The translations under genes were made by a program, and so were the position numbers. Shown here one piece after another: positions 9,997 through 18,221 of a stretch of 64,000 nucleotides of DNA (the first letter of the stretch is position 1; every line of letters starts with the position of its first letter). The stretch is from positions 124,001 through 188,000 of the forward strand of contig CAWBOJ010000003.1 of assembly GCA_963790405.1 (NCBI GenBank), written 5' to 3'. The notes under the pieces were generated by a model. That model searched no databases. It saw only the letters and a list, made by a program, of their open reading frames with translations, and was not told the DNA's origin. The DNA comes from JBGSMX01 sp963790405 (GTDB lineage Bacteria > Actinomycetota > Coriobacteriia > Anaerosomatales > JAGXFU01).

Positions 9997-11191
9997 ATGG
10001 CGCACGTACGTTCACTGTTCTTCGATGGCCCGCTGGCCGATGTCGAGAACAAGGCGCTCACGGCCTACAAGCTGGGTCGACCGAGCGAGATCATCTGGAA
10101 CATCACCAACCGCTGCAATCTGCTGTGCGACTCACTGCTACATGGCAGCCGATGCGCACCAGAAACCGGAGCAGCTCACCGACGAAGAAGCGCTCGGTCT
10201 GGTCGACCGCATGGCCGAGGCGGGCGTACCGCTCCTGTTCATGTCGGGCGGCGAGCCGATGGTGCGACGAAACTTCTGGGAAATCCTCGAGAAAGCCCGC
10301 GGCTACGGCATCCGGGTCACCGTCTCGACCAACGCCACCATGATCAACCGCGACGTCGCCAAGCGACTGAAGGCCAATGGCATCGACTGGATCGCTACAT
10401 CACTGTACGGGCCGGACGAGTTCCACGACGCCATGGTCGGCGTGCCCGGCACCCGCAAGAAAGTCATCGAAGCCATCAAGATCCTGCGTGAAGAGGGCGT
10501 TGGCGTCGCCATCAAGACAGCGGTGAGCAAGGACACCTGGCCTCACATCTACAACCTCGTCCAGGAGAGCAAGGATCTGGATGCTGGACTGATCTACCTG
10601 TGTGACCTGATCACGTCGGGCCGCAGCGAAGGCGAGGATGACATTCGCATTACCGCCGCGCAGTGGCGCGAGTTCGCGGACTTCGTGCTCGAAGACCTCC
10701 TCGATCCCGAGTGCAATCTCGAATACGACATCGGTGCCCTTCCGTCGGTCATCCCGTACCTCGCCGAGAAGCTGAAGGAACGCGGCGTCGACGTGAGCAA
10801 GGCCCTCGAGCGGCTCAAGATCGTGAGCGCCTGCCCGGTCGGCAAGGGACACATGAACATCAACTCCGAGGGCGGCATCATGCCCTGCCAGTTCGCGCAG
10901 GACTGGACGGTCGGCAACATCCGCGACATGAGCCTCCAAGAAGCGGTGCACGAGATGTACAAGCTCGATCAGCAAGACGCTTCGGGCGCGTGCGCACCAG
11001 ATGCATGCGAGTACTCTCGCATCTGCCGGGGATGTCGTGCGAAAGCGTGGCAGGCCACGGGTGATGCGATGGCAGTCGACACGACGTGCATCCTGCATCC
11101 GGACGAGGAGCGTACCGTGGCCGCAGCCGCAGCGGAGGCCAACCCGTCGCTGTCGCCCGCGACTCCGTGCGGCAACGTAGGATCCTGCTAG
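9997..11191 (+). CDS. Radical SAM/SPASM protein, NirJ/AhbD-like (one frameshift)
   Basis: About 397 residues after correcting one shift. The first frame gives MAHVRSLFFDGPLADVENKA to NITNRCNLLCD; the second resumes with HCYMAADAHQKPEQLTDEEA. Removing one base near 10130-10135 restores the cluster motif C-N-L-L-C-D-H-C (CX3CX2C). Other radical SAM marks are SGGEP (about 88) and STNA. The C-terminus is a SPASM-like cysteine region (CPVGKGHMNINSEGGIMPCQ, then CAPDACEYSRICRGCRAKAW). The closest remembered relatives are the heme-d1/alternative-heme enzymes NirJ and AhbD, or peptide-maturing SPASM enzymes. No precursor peptide or heme genes are adjacent, so the reaction is open. GGAGG precedes the ATG. 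Confidence 0.82.
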
Positions 11192-11226
11192 CCGCGGGAC
11201 ATCGCCGAGAGCAGTTGCGTCGCCTC

Positions 11227-12381
11227 TCAGCCGTGGATCAATCGGCCCAGCAACGGCGTCGCAACCTCGATCGCGCGCTCTGGACACATCTCCTGACAGC
11301 AATAGCATCGGATGCACGCCGAGTAGTCGTGGCGTGGCGGACGCTTCTCGGCTTTGCCTGACGATTCGGCCCAGTCGACTGCTTTCGGCTCGACCGGACA
11401 CACCTTCACGCAGGTGCCGCAGGCCGTGCACCGCTCCGCGATGATGAAGGGCTTGGGCACCACGTAGCGTCGCATCAGACCCGAGAATCGGCCCTCCGAG
11501 CTCTCTGTCGTCGAGCGAGCACTTCGGTTCACCTTGTAGTCCTCGGCGATGAATCCCTCGAGAGGGTCTCCGACATACTCGATGTCATCGTAGGTGCCAA
11601 GCCCCAGTTCTTGCCCGATGATGACGGTATCCACCAGCGACACATCGAGGTTCATCATCCGACATACCGTCGCGTCGATGGCCACCGGATCATCAGAGAA
11701 GATGAGCACGTTCATCGGGCGCGGATCGCCATTGCGCGGTCCATTGCCCTCCATGGCCATGATCCCGTCCATCACGTAGAGCCGTGGGCGCAGGAGTCTG
11801 TTCAGGTCCACAAGCATGCGGCTGAATCGACGCACATCGTTCATGCGGGCATGAAACTCACCCTTGCGCATACCCGGGACGCATCCGAACTGGTTCTTGA
11901 CCGCGCCGGTCATACGCGTGAGACCGTGCGTCTTCATCTTGGGGAGCGATACTATCCCGTCCGCTTCAAGCGCACCGTTGGCCACGAACCACGTCTTGAT
12001 CAGGTCTCCTTCGGGAAACGAGACCTGCTTGCCGTCACTGAAGTCGGCGAACGGGATACCGAGCTCCTCGGCAACCGGCACGAGTCCTGCTCGCCGCGCC
12101 GCGCCCTCGGGATTGCCGAATCCCGGCGAATCCCCATAGGTGAGATGAGCTCCGGCCGATTTCAGGTGCGAAGCGACAGCTCTGAACACGGCAGGATGAG
12201 TCGTCACACAGCTGTCCGGAACCGCGCCGACCAACAGGTTTGGCTTCAGGAGCAAGTGCTCGCTGTACTCTCTCACGAACGGCCCGGGCCAGCCGAGCAA
12301 GTCAAGCCCGCGCGCAACTGCGTCGTCGACCTTGGCCAGCTCATACCCTTCGCATCTGACGATCGCAACTCTCGATGACAT
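11227..12381 (-). CDS. DUF362 protein with C-terminal 2[4Fe-4S] ferredoxin domain
   Basis: 384 residues. The DUF362 core (about 5-270) includes LLLKPNLLVG, THPAVFRAVASHLKSAGA, GDSPGFGNPEGAARRAGL, LPKMKTHGLTRMTGAVKNQ and DDPVAIDATVCRMM, the usual family signposts. The C-terminal 80 residues carry two ferredoxin motifs, CTACGTCVKVCP and CIRCYCCQEMCP. Such proteins are common in anaerobes, and the fused ferredoxin points to a redox or Fe-S role; the reaction is unknown. It converges with the radical SAM gene (35-bp gap) and is transcribed alone. Confidence 0.88.
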   Translation of the reverse strand: MSSRVAIVRCEGYELAKVDDAVARGLDLLGWPGPFVREYSEHLLLKPNLLVGAVPDSCVTTHPAVFRAVASHLKSAGAHLTYGDSPGFGNPEGAARRAGLVPVAEELGIPFADFSDGKQVSFPEGDLIKTWFVANGALEADGIVSLPKMKTHGLTRMTGAVKNQFGCVPGMRKGEFHARMNDVRRFSRMLVDLNRLLRPRLYVMDGIMAMEGNGPRNGDPRPMNVLIFSDDPVAIDATVCRMMNLDVSLVDTVIIGQELGLGTYDDIEYVGDPLEGFIAEDYKVNRSARSTTESSEGRFSGLMRRYVVPKPFIIAERCTACGTCVKVCPVEPKAVDWAESSGKAEKRPPRHDYSACIRCYCCQEMCPERAIEVATPLLGRLIHG

Positions 12382-12662
12382 GCGCGTCCCCGTTTCTTGT
12401 TAGGTCCCGGCCACTTGAGTCTAGCGGAGGAGTCGCGTGTGTTCGAGGATGCGCAGTTATTCGCGTTGCTCGATACTCACATGCATCCTATCCTCATGTG
12501 GCCGCCATCTGTCCCTGCGCGGTGCGAAGGCGCTCGGGTTGAGACATTGACTCCACGTGACCCTGCTCGCGGTGCGGTAATCTGCCGATAAACCTAAATG
12601 AAGGAGCTGCGGCGCCGTGCAGAGCGCGGGGGGTCGTCGCGATCCAAGAGGGAGGACACGCC

Positions 12663-12893
12663 ATGGCCGACGTGCCTGATCTGGTTGTCCGCGTCTTGAC
12701 TCCATACGTTGGGAACATGGTGGCTGACACCTGCGTGAGGGCCACCGCTCTCTCAATCGGGAAGACCCGCGACGACTTGTCCACCGTGGACCTACCTGCG
12801 CTTGAGGAGAACATCCGTCGCTTGCTGACGCCGGTGGCGCCCAGCACAACGATAGACCGTGTGCTCGTCGAGATCGAGGAGGGCCTGAGATGA
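12663..12893 (+). CDS. Small hypothetical protein (76 aa)
   Basis: Begins MADVPDLVVRVLTPYVGNMV, then DTCVRATALSIGKTRDDLST and LPALEENIRRLL. Soluble and mostly helical, with no cysteine pair or TM. GGGAGGA lies just before the ATG. Its stop overlaps the start of the next membrane-protein gene (ATGA), so the two are co-translated and may work together. About 280 bp upstream hold no gene I can support. I do not recognise the family. Confidence 0.7.
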   Translation: MADVPDLVVRVLTPYVGNMVADTCVRATALSIGKTRDDLSTVDLPALEENIRRLLTPVAPSTTIDRVLVEIEEGLR

Positions 12894-13738
12894 GCGATGC
12901 CACTATCTCGAAGGGCACCGTCGCTTCAGTGCGGCGCACAGTCATCTCAACTTCGACCTACGTGCTCTCCGGTCTGCTTGCCGCACTACTGACAGCGTTC
13001 TACTTCCTGAACGCTGCGGCCTACGCCGAGACCATCACCGGCAAAGCCGCCGACTACATCTACTCCTTCGGTATCGCCTTGCCGTCGCTTGCTGCCGGTA
13101 TCGTCTTGCTTGTCGCCTTCTCGATCGGAGTGCGCGAGTCCGTCGGTCGACAGTGGCTACTCATTGGCTTGGGCGCGTTGGCGTTTGCCTTCGGCGACAT
13201 CGCCTGGATGATCATCGAGCTGTTCTTGGGTCTCGATCCGTATCCTTCCGTGGCCGACATCTTCTACCCGTTGCAGTACGTGTTCTTCATCTGGGCGATG
13301 ATTGTCGCAATCCGAAGCTACCGCGGATTCTTCGATCTGAGGCGACCGCTGTTCTTCGGCATGGCAGTCTCATTCGGCTCGGCTGCACTCGTGTACCTGG
13401 CAGTGTTGAGGCCCTACGTGTTCGCCGCTGGCGCGGGTGAACTGGGCTTCTGGGGTCTTCTAGTGAGCACGCTCTACCCGCTGGGAGACACTCTGTTCAT
13501 GCTAGGCCCGGCTGTTGCTCTCGCGCTCACGATCGGGCATCTCGGCACCGGCCGCTTTGCGTGGCCCTGGTGGATCGTTGTCATCGCGGCCCTGGTGTTT
13601 ACGCTGACTGACTCGTACTACTCGTACGCGGACTGGTCCGGGATAGGCACCACCGCCGTACTCGATCTGGGCTGGATTGCCGCTCAGATGCTCTTCGCTG
13701 TAGCAGCGCTCGTCGCCCGCGACGTATACCGATCATAG
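12890..13738 (+). CDS. Multi-TM membrane protein resembling the sensor half of GGDEF proteins
   Basis: 282 residues with about eight or nine TM helices. The stretch FGDIAWMIIELF followed by DPYPSVADIFYPLQYVFFIW resembles the membrane sensor domain found in front of GGDEF domains in some bacteria (pattern PS.ADi.Y...Y). No output domain follows; the protein ends RDVYRS right after the last helix. It is coupled by ATGA overlap to the 76-residue protein upstream, which may supply the partner or output. Function is unknown. A terminator-like hairpin follows. Confidence 0.75.
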   Translation: MSDATISKGTVASVRRTVISTSTYVLSGLLAALLTAFYFLNAAAYAETITGKAADYIYSFGIALPSLAAGIVLLVAFSIGVRESVGRQWLLIGLGALAFAFGDIAWMIIELFLGLDPYPSVADIFYPLQYVFFIWAMIVAIRSYRGFFDLRRPLFFGMAVSFGSAALVYLAVLRPYVFAAGAGELGFWGLLVSTLYPLGDTLFMLGPAVALALTIGHLGTGRFAWPWWIVVIAALVFTLTDSYYSYADWSGIGTTAVLDLGWIAAQMLFAVAALVARDVYRS

Positions 13739-13751
13739 TAGGGGCGCTCAG

Positions 13752-13787
13752 GGACCGGTGCGGCTTCGCAGTGAGCTGCGCCGGTCC
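13752..13787. terminator. Hairpin terminator between convergent genes
   Basis: Imperfect 13-bp stem from GGACCGG-TGCGGC to GCTGCG-CCGGTCC with a 10-nt loop. It lies in the 51-bp gap between the convergent genes ending at 13738 and 13790, so it can serve both. There is no strong U-tract. Confidence 0.65.
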
Positions 13788-13789
13788 TC

Positions 13790-14197
13790 TCATTCCTGGT
13801 CATCCAGTGCGGCCAGCAACTCCGTAGCGCGCACCGACTGCTCGTCTGCCCCGCTCGCCCGCACGGCTTCGAGCACAACGCGAGCCCGTTCGGTTTCAGT
13901 TCGTTGACGCTGAGGATCGCCGGCCAGCGCCCACGCCCGGGCTCTCACGAACAGCGATTCTCCCACCATGAGGGCCTGTGTTGGATCAATCTCTCCACCT
14001 GCGCCCATGAAACTCAGCAGGCCTTCACCCGTCAGCGCCAGTGCGACGTCCGCGTCGAGGCCCAGACCCAAGCCGAGAGCTTCCTCCGAGAGACGCAGGG
14101 CCTCCTCGGGACGCGCTTCCCGCAGCGCGTCGAGCATGGCTCGGACAAGCACACCGAGCTGCTCGATCACGCGCAGGATGTAGTCACTTTGAAACAT
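13790..14197 (-). CDS. Hypothetical helical protein, DUF6483-like
   Basis: About 135 residues beginning MFQSDYILRVIEQLGVLVRA, with repeated amphipathic helices (EEALRLSEEALGLGLGLDAD, LFVRARAWALAGDPQRQRTE) and an acidic end. The N-terminal pattern with a helical repeat body resembles the DUF6483 group as I remember it; this is a modest-confidence family call. It is soluble with no catalytic motif. The preceding PLDc_N gene ends 5 bp upstream, so they form one transcript. An earlier in-frame start at 14344 is inside that gene and is rejected. Confidence 0.7.
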   Translation of the reverse strand: MFQSDYILRVIEQLGVLVRAMLDALREARPEEALRLSEEALGLGLGLDADVALALTGEGLLSFMGAGGEIDPTQALMVGESLFVRARAWALAGDPQRQRTETERARVVLEAVRASGADEQSVRATELLAALDDQE

Positions 14198-14202
14198 CCG
14201 CT

Positions 14203-14517
14203 TCAGACCATTGCGGGCGGCTGCTGTACGGGAACTCCCTGCTGCGGGACCCGCACGGCCGTACTCGTCCTCGACACCTTCCTGTAGACCATGAAGTAGT
14301 AGATCACGGCCACGAATTGCACGAGCGCCACCAGAAGTACCCACACCAGTTTCTCGTTCGTGCTGCCTGCCGGGTACTCGTTATCGTTTCTCAAGATCGA
14401 ATCGATCAGCATCCACACCCAGAAGAGCGGGAACAGTAGACTTGCAATCGTCAACACCACGGTCCACCACGCCAGGGTGAGACCTATCATCGCACCTATG
14501 AACTCCATGACAGACAT
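14203..14517 (-). CDS. PLDc_N (cardiolipin synthase N-terminal-like) membrane protein
   Basis: 104 residues with three hydrophobic segments. The motif FPLFWVWMLIDSILRNDNEY followed by KLVWVLLVALVQFVAVIYYF matches the PLDc_N domain, normally the membrane anchor of cardiolipin synthases or a stand-alone small protein. No phospholipase HKD motif is present. The tail is polar and Gln/Pro-rich (VRVPQQGVPVQQPPAMV). It lies between an envelope lipoprotein gene and a helical protein gene, all on the minus strand with short gaps. Confidence 0.82.
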   Translation of the reverse strand: MSVMEFIGAMIGLTLAWWTVVLTIASLLFPLFWVWMLIDSILRNDNEYPAGSTNEKLVWVLLVALVQFVAVIYYFMVYRKVSRTSTAVRVPQQGVPVQQPPAMV

Positions 14518-14541
14518 CCTTCTCTCTTCGGAAGCGGCATG

Positions 14542-15294
14542 CTAGCGCTTGCCGCGATGACTTACCGAACCAGCGCCCGAGATCTCCTGCGAGACCTTGG
14601 CCTCACCGTAGTAGTCGACAGAACCCGCGCCGGAAACCTGGACATCAAGGTGGCGCTCGGCCCACACAACAGCGCTGCCGGCACCGGACATCTCAACACT
14701 CGTCGCTTTGGTCTCGAGACGGCCCGCGTCATATGATGCCGCTCCCGAGATCGTGACATCTTGAGCGTCCACCTCGCCGGACAGGTCCGCGGAGCCGGCA
14801 CCGGATAGATCCACCGTCAGCTCATCGAGCGTGATGTCTCGGCCGTAGAGCGCGCCCGCTCCACTCAGCTGAAACGCGAACTCATCGCCCTCGAGGTCGT
14901 CGATTGTCACACTTCCGGCTCCCTCAACATCCAGACTGGTGAACTCGGGGGCTGTCACCACGATGTCAATGTCGGGTTCGGACCACGGCAGTATCCAGTT
15001 GAACCAGCGGCTCTCCCGGTCGATGTACAGAGTGTCCCCCCGAACCTCGGTCCGAATGCGGTCGCGCACGTTGTCTGACGCGTCAATCTCGACCGAGTAC
15101 TGGTCGTCTTGCACGAGCGTTAGATTCCCGTACCCCGAGAACTCAACGGCATCGAAGCCCGAGACATCTCGTGATTCGGATCGCACCGCGCTCGATGGCG
15201 CCTCGCGAAACACGCAACCCGTCAAACCGAGGCCGAGCACCGCGACAATCGCGACAATCGCGACAATGAAGATCCTTCTCAACACGCCAACCAT
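14542..15294 (-). CDS. GIN-domain (DUF2807) lipoprotein
   Basis: 250 residues. The N-terminal signal peptide ends in lipobox LTGC (Cys at about 27), so it should be membrane-anchored outside the cell. The rest is a beta-helical GIN domain: GFDAVEFSGYGNLTLVQDDQ, then a periodic repeat with a conserved SGAGS at least five times (QLSGAGALYG, DLSGAGSADL, EMSGAGSAVV, QVSGAGSVDY, EISGAGSVSH). Family proteins are surface or periplasmic with unknown ligand. It is followed by PLDc_N and preceded by the HAAS sensor/PadR pair, which suggests an envelope-maintenance operon. Confidence 0.88.
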   Translation of the reverse strand: MVGVLRRIFIVAIVAIVAVLGLGLTGCVFREAPSSAVRSESRDVSGFDAVEFSGYGNLTLVQDDQYSVEIDASDNVRDRIRTEVRGDTLYIDRESRWFNWILPWSEPDIDIVVTAPEFTSLDVEGAGSVTIDDLEGDEFAFQLSGAGALYGRDITLDELTVDLSGAGSADLSGEVDAQDVTISGAASYDAGRLETKATSVEMSGAGSAVVWAERHLDVQVSGAGSVDYYGEAKVSQEISGAGSVSHRGKR

Positions 15295-15357
15295 CCTCCC
15301 TTGCAGCCCCTGACCGGGGCCGAAACGCCGCCTTATCGGCGACTCTGTTCGAGCTCT

Positions 15358-16281
15358 CTACTTGGCCACAACACTCGGAGTCGCCTCGGCGCCAGGCTGG
15401 TCGAAATAGCCACCGACCAGCATCGCCTTTGCATAGGCCCCGTGAATCGCGCCAATCCCTTTCGCCGCCCACAGCGTTGCGAGCAGGCCGGCGATTCCGA
15501 CCAACACCGACAGCGGGTAGGCCCAGGGCTCCATCAGGTACATGGTCCCCTCCACACTGATGAGCGCTACATCCGAAGTCGCCTGCGCGATCGGGAACGC
15601 AATCAGCGACGCGCTCGTCGCAAACCCGGTCAACAGCAGCGTGAAGTAGACGATGCCCAACGGCAGCTGCAGCACCATGTAGAGCATGGTGGTCCAGGTC
15701 CGATAGTCGGTGAACCACGACTTCAATCGCGTCCAGATATCGCCTTGAGCCCCAACCATCCTGGGTCTGCGCGGCATTCTGACACCGAGCAGCCCTTCGA
15801 CCATACGTCCCTCGGCCAGCGAAACCGAGCGCACAACGCCGATGAACAGCAGCGCGATCGGGATGCCGAGCAACGTGATCAGCAGCCCGAGCGAGAGCGA
15901 CAACCCCGTGACGACAACCGTGAAGTAGATGATTCCCGTCACGAACGCGAGCAACATGTAGAACAGCGCCCCCCACGCGTTCGGGTCGGCGACGACTCCG
16001 AAAACCGCTGCGAGCGCCGAGCGCCGCGGCTTGCCCGGGACTGCCGGACGAAGGGCTTGTGCGACGGTGCGCTCCGTTTCCATGTACGCCGTCGCCACTT
16101 CATCAGGCGCGCCATACGCTTCGACGACCCGGTCGAAGGTTTCCTCATCGCTGCCTTGCTCGGCCAGCGCGCTGCGTAGGTACTCCTCGGCGTCGTATAC
16201 CGCGTCTTGCACCACAGCCGGGTCCGCCCCGGCGAGGTGGAGCCTCAGTTCTGCGAGGTATCCCTCGACCGTCCTATCCAC
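15358..16281 (-). CDS. HAAS-domain / putative sensor (PF13796-like) membrane protein
   Basis: About 307 residues. The N-terminus (about 1-70) is a HAAS-type helical domain (EGYLAELRLHLAGADPAVVQ, DAVYDAEEYLRSALAEQGSD). Then come two similar membrane modules, FYMLLAFVTGIIYFTVVVTG and LYMVLQLPLGIVYFTLLLTG, as in actinobacterial sensor proteins. The GTG start has GGAGGG 6 nt upstream and overlaps the stop of the PadR gene by 8 bp. PadR plus HAAS proteins usually form a regulator/membrane-effector pair. The frame could extend to 16554, but that would cover the PadR gene. Confidence 0.82.
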   Translation of the reverse strand: MDRTVEGYLAELRLHLAGADPAVVQDAVYDAEEYLRSALAEQGSDEETFDRVVEAYGAPDEVATAYMETERTVAQALRPAVPGKPRRSALAAVFGVVADPNAWGALFYMLLAFVTGIIYFTVVVTGLSLSLGLLITLLGIPIALLFIGVVRSVSLAEGRMVEGLLGVRMPRRPRMVGAQGDIWTRLKSWFTDYRTWTTMLYMVLQLPLGIVYFTLLLTGFATSASLIAFPIAQATSDVALISVEGTMYLMEPWAYPLSVLVGIAGLLATLWAAKGIGAIHGAYAKAMLVGGYFDQPGAEATPSVVAK

Positions 16282-16642
16282 CGTTGCCCTCCAATGCCTT
16301 CTCCACGAAATCGCGTGTCCGCGACCACTGGTTCTTCCATTCCCCGAGCACCTCGTGCCCCCGGTCCGTGATCGAGTAGTACTTCCTCGGCGGACCGGAA
16401 ACGCTCGGCTCCACCTGACTCGACAGAAGAGCGTTCTCCTCCATCGAACGCAGGACCGGGTAGAGCGTGCCCTGCTTGATCGACATCCCGTCTTGCGACT
16501 GCCCCTCGATCTGCTTCGCGATCTGGTAGCCATAGAGCGGCTCATCCGACGCATCGAGGATGGCGAGCAGGACGAGTGAGACCGTCCCCGCGTTCAGCTC
16601 CTTGCGGAACTTGCGCATGATCGGGTCGTCATAGGTATCCAC
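16274..16642 (-). CDS. PadR family transcriptional regulator (short form)
   Basis: 122 residues: MRKFRKELNAGTVSLVLLAI leads into the winged helix with LYGYQIAKQIEGQ and IKQGTLYPVLRSMEENALLS, the PadR recognition helix and wing, then RKYYSITDRGHEVLGEWKNQ and a C-terminal dimer helix. It is the first gene of the operon with the HAAS membrane protein. Inverted ACTAGTG/CACTAGT repeats lie upstream, as expected for autoregulation. Confidence 0.92.
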   Translation of the reverse strand: MDTYDDPIMRKFRKELNAGTVSLVLLAILDASDEPLYGYQIAKQIEGQSQDGMSIKQGTLYPVLRSMEENALLSSQVEPSVSGPPRKYYSITDRGHEVLGEWKNQWSRTRDFVEKALEGNGG

Positions 16643-16676
16643 GGCTCACCTCCTGTGCCAATGTTGTGCGCGTCGT

Positions 16677-16732
16677 ACTAGTGCTAACTTCATACTACCC
16701 ACGATGCACAATACTATAAACTTCACACTAGT
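16677..16732. promoter_or_regulatory. Probable PadR/HAAS operon operator
   Basis: ACTAGTG (16677-16683) and its exact reverse complement CACTAGT (16726-16732) flank an AT-rich core with repeated AACTTCA/TACTA elements, directly upstream of the short PadR gene (start 16642). Arm-to-arm distance is about 49 bp, compatible with two dimers. Regulation is inferred from position and symmetry. Confidence 0.6.
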
Positions 16733-16819
16733 CAAGAGAATTCTTGCCGAAGCCTGCGCGATTCGTTGAAGGATGCGTGTCCCTCGCCTCATCCCCCGAC
16801 GTGTCTGCCGCAGGCAGGG

Positions 16820-17344
16820 TCAGCGCGCTGTGAGATCCTCGGTTCCCATCGCCTCTACCGCGGAACCTACGGCTTTCGCAAGACCTTCCGGCTTCCGAAC
16901 GTGATCGAGCGTGATCGTCCCCGTCTTCGGCTTGCCGGTCGCGTCTTCCCCCCGCATCGTGATCGCCACCGACCCGTAGCCGAGCAGCTTGCCCAGCCGC
17001 CCTTGTTCGAGGCTGGTGCCGACCATGTCCCTGACCCTTAGCGTGTGATACACGTCGCGCAGTGTCCCCACATTGATGATCAGTCTGCGCGAGGTCAGCA
17101 CGGTCTCGAAGCGCCAGAAGCGCGGAAGCTCGACAGCGATGCGGATGAGCAGGGGCACGGCAGGAATGACCGCGTAGCCGAGAAGGGCCGGGTCGATCAT
17201 CGGCGCAACGATCACGTACACGAGCAGGACGACACCGAGTCCCATCGTGAAGTCTTCGGACATCCAGTGCGGACCCGTGCGGAAGAGTACCGGTTCGTCG
17301 CCGTACATCGCTGGCGGTGGCTCACTCCGAAGCGTCCAGCGCAT
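16820..17344 (-). CDS. PH-domain (YdbT/bPH2-like) membrane protein
   Basis: 174 residues. After a short N-terminus, a two-helix membrane hairpin (about 35-70: GVVLLVYVIVAPMI, then AVIPAVPLLIRIAVELP) leads into a bacterial PH domain: ETVLTSRRLIINVGTLRDVY, TLRVRDMVGTSLEQGRLGKL, GYGSVAITMRGEDATG. This matches proteins with two TM helices and one PH domain of unknown role at the membrane. The start is the ATG at 17344, immediately adjoining the stop of the aldo/keto reductase gene. Confidence 0.82.
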   Translation of the reverse strand: MRWTLRSEPPPAMYGDEPVLFRTGPHWMSEDFTMGLGVVLLVYVIVAPMIDPALLGYAVIPAVPLLIRIAVELPRFWRFETVLTSRRLIINVGTLRDVYHTLRVRDMVGTSLEQGRLGKLLGYGSVAITMRGEDATGKPKTGTITLDHVRKPEGLAKAVGSAVEAMGTEDLTAR

Positions 17345-18184
17345 CTAGGCCCATTGCTCCGTGACCCATGAGGGGTGACGCCCCACTCGTTCGTCGCGGT
17401 CCAGGGAGTCCATAGTCGCCATCTCCTCGGCAGAAAGCTCGAAATCGAAGATCGCGGCGTTGGCCTGGATGCGCTCGGCATGTACCGACTTGGGTATCGT
17501 CGCGATTCCGCGTTGGAGAATCCATCGCAGCGTCACCTGTGCCGCACTTCTGCGGTGCGTCTCACCGATGGCCTCGATCTCGGGGATGGCGAACACTTTC
17601 CCGCGCATCAGCGGCGCCCATGCCTCGACGACGATGCCTTCGCGCTCGCACATCTGCACAAGCGCAGGTTGCTGCAGCCGGGGATGGAATTCGAACTGGT
17701 TCACCATAGGCTTGACCTGCGCCAATCCGAGAAGTTGCTCGAGATCTGCCTCCATGAAATTGCACACGCCGATTGCGCGTACGTGTCCTTCGCCGAGGAG
17801 CTCTTCCAGTGCCCGCCACGTTTCTTCCATGAACCTCGGGATCGGCCAGTGCACGAGATACAGGTCCACATAGCTCAAGCCGAGGCGTTCCAGACTGCGG
17901 TGGCAGGCCGCCAGCGCTTTCTCGTAGCCCTGTTCGTCGTTCCAGACCTTCGTCGTGACGAACAGTGAGTTCCTCGGCAGGCCGCTGCGAGCGAGTACGC
18001 GTCCGACGCCTTCTTCGTTGCCGTAGAACGAAGCGGTGTCGATGCTGCGATATCTGGCCGCCAGAGCGGCCTCGACCGCGGCCTCCACCTCGGCCCCCTC
18101 GGCGGTCTTGTAGGTCCCGAGCCCGAATCGTGGCATCTCGACGCCGTTGGCCAGAGTCACCGTGTCGGCAAGTGTGAGTCCCAT
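17345..18184 (-). CDS. Aldo/keto reductase
   Basis: About 279 residues, a TIM-barrel NADPH-dependent carbonyl reductase of the 2,5-diketo-gluconate reductase type. It shows MPRFGLGTYK at the N-terminus, the catalytic Asp and Tyr in DTASFYGNEEGVG, the Lys in TTKVWN, the His in LVHWP, and the late motifs AWAPLMRGK and IPKSVHAERIQANA. Start choice is between ATG codons at 18193 and 18184; the second has GGAAGG about 10 nt upstream. It adjoins a NAD(P)-binding protein gene 37 bp upstream on the same strand. The substrate is unknown. Confidence 0.9.
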   Translation of the reverse strand: MGLTLADTVTLANGVEMPRFGLGTYKTAEGAEVEAAVEAALAARYRSIDTASFYGNEEGVGRVLARSGLPRNSLFVTTKVWNDEQGYEKALAACHRSLERLGLSYVDLYLVHWPIPRFMEETWRALEELLGEGHVRAIGVCNFMEADLEQLLGLAQVKPMVNQFEFHPRLQQPALVQMCEREGIVVEAWAPLMRGKVFAIPEIEAIGETHRRSAAQVTLRWILQRGIATIPKSVHAERIQANAAIFDFELSAEEMATMDSLDRDERVGRHPSWVTEQWA

Positions 18185-18221
18185 TGGCCTCATGCCTTCC
18201 GTGTCTTGATCGGCGAACCTG

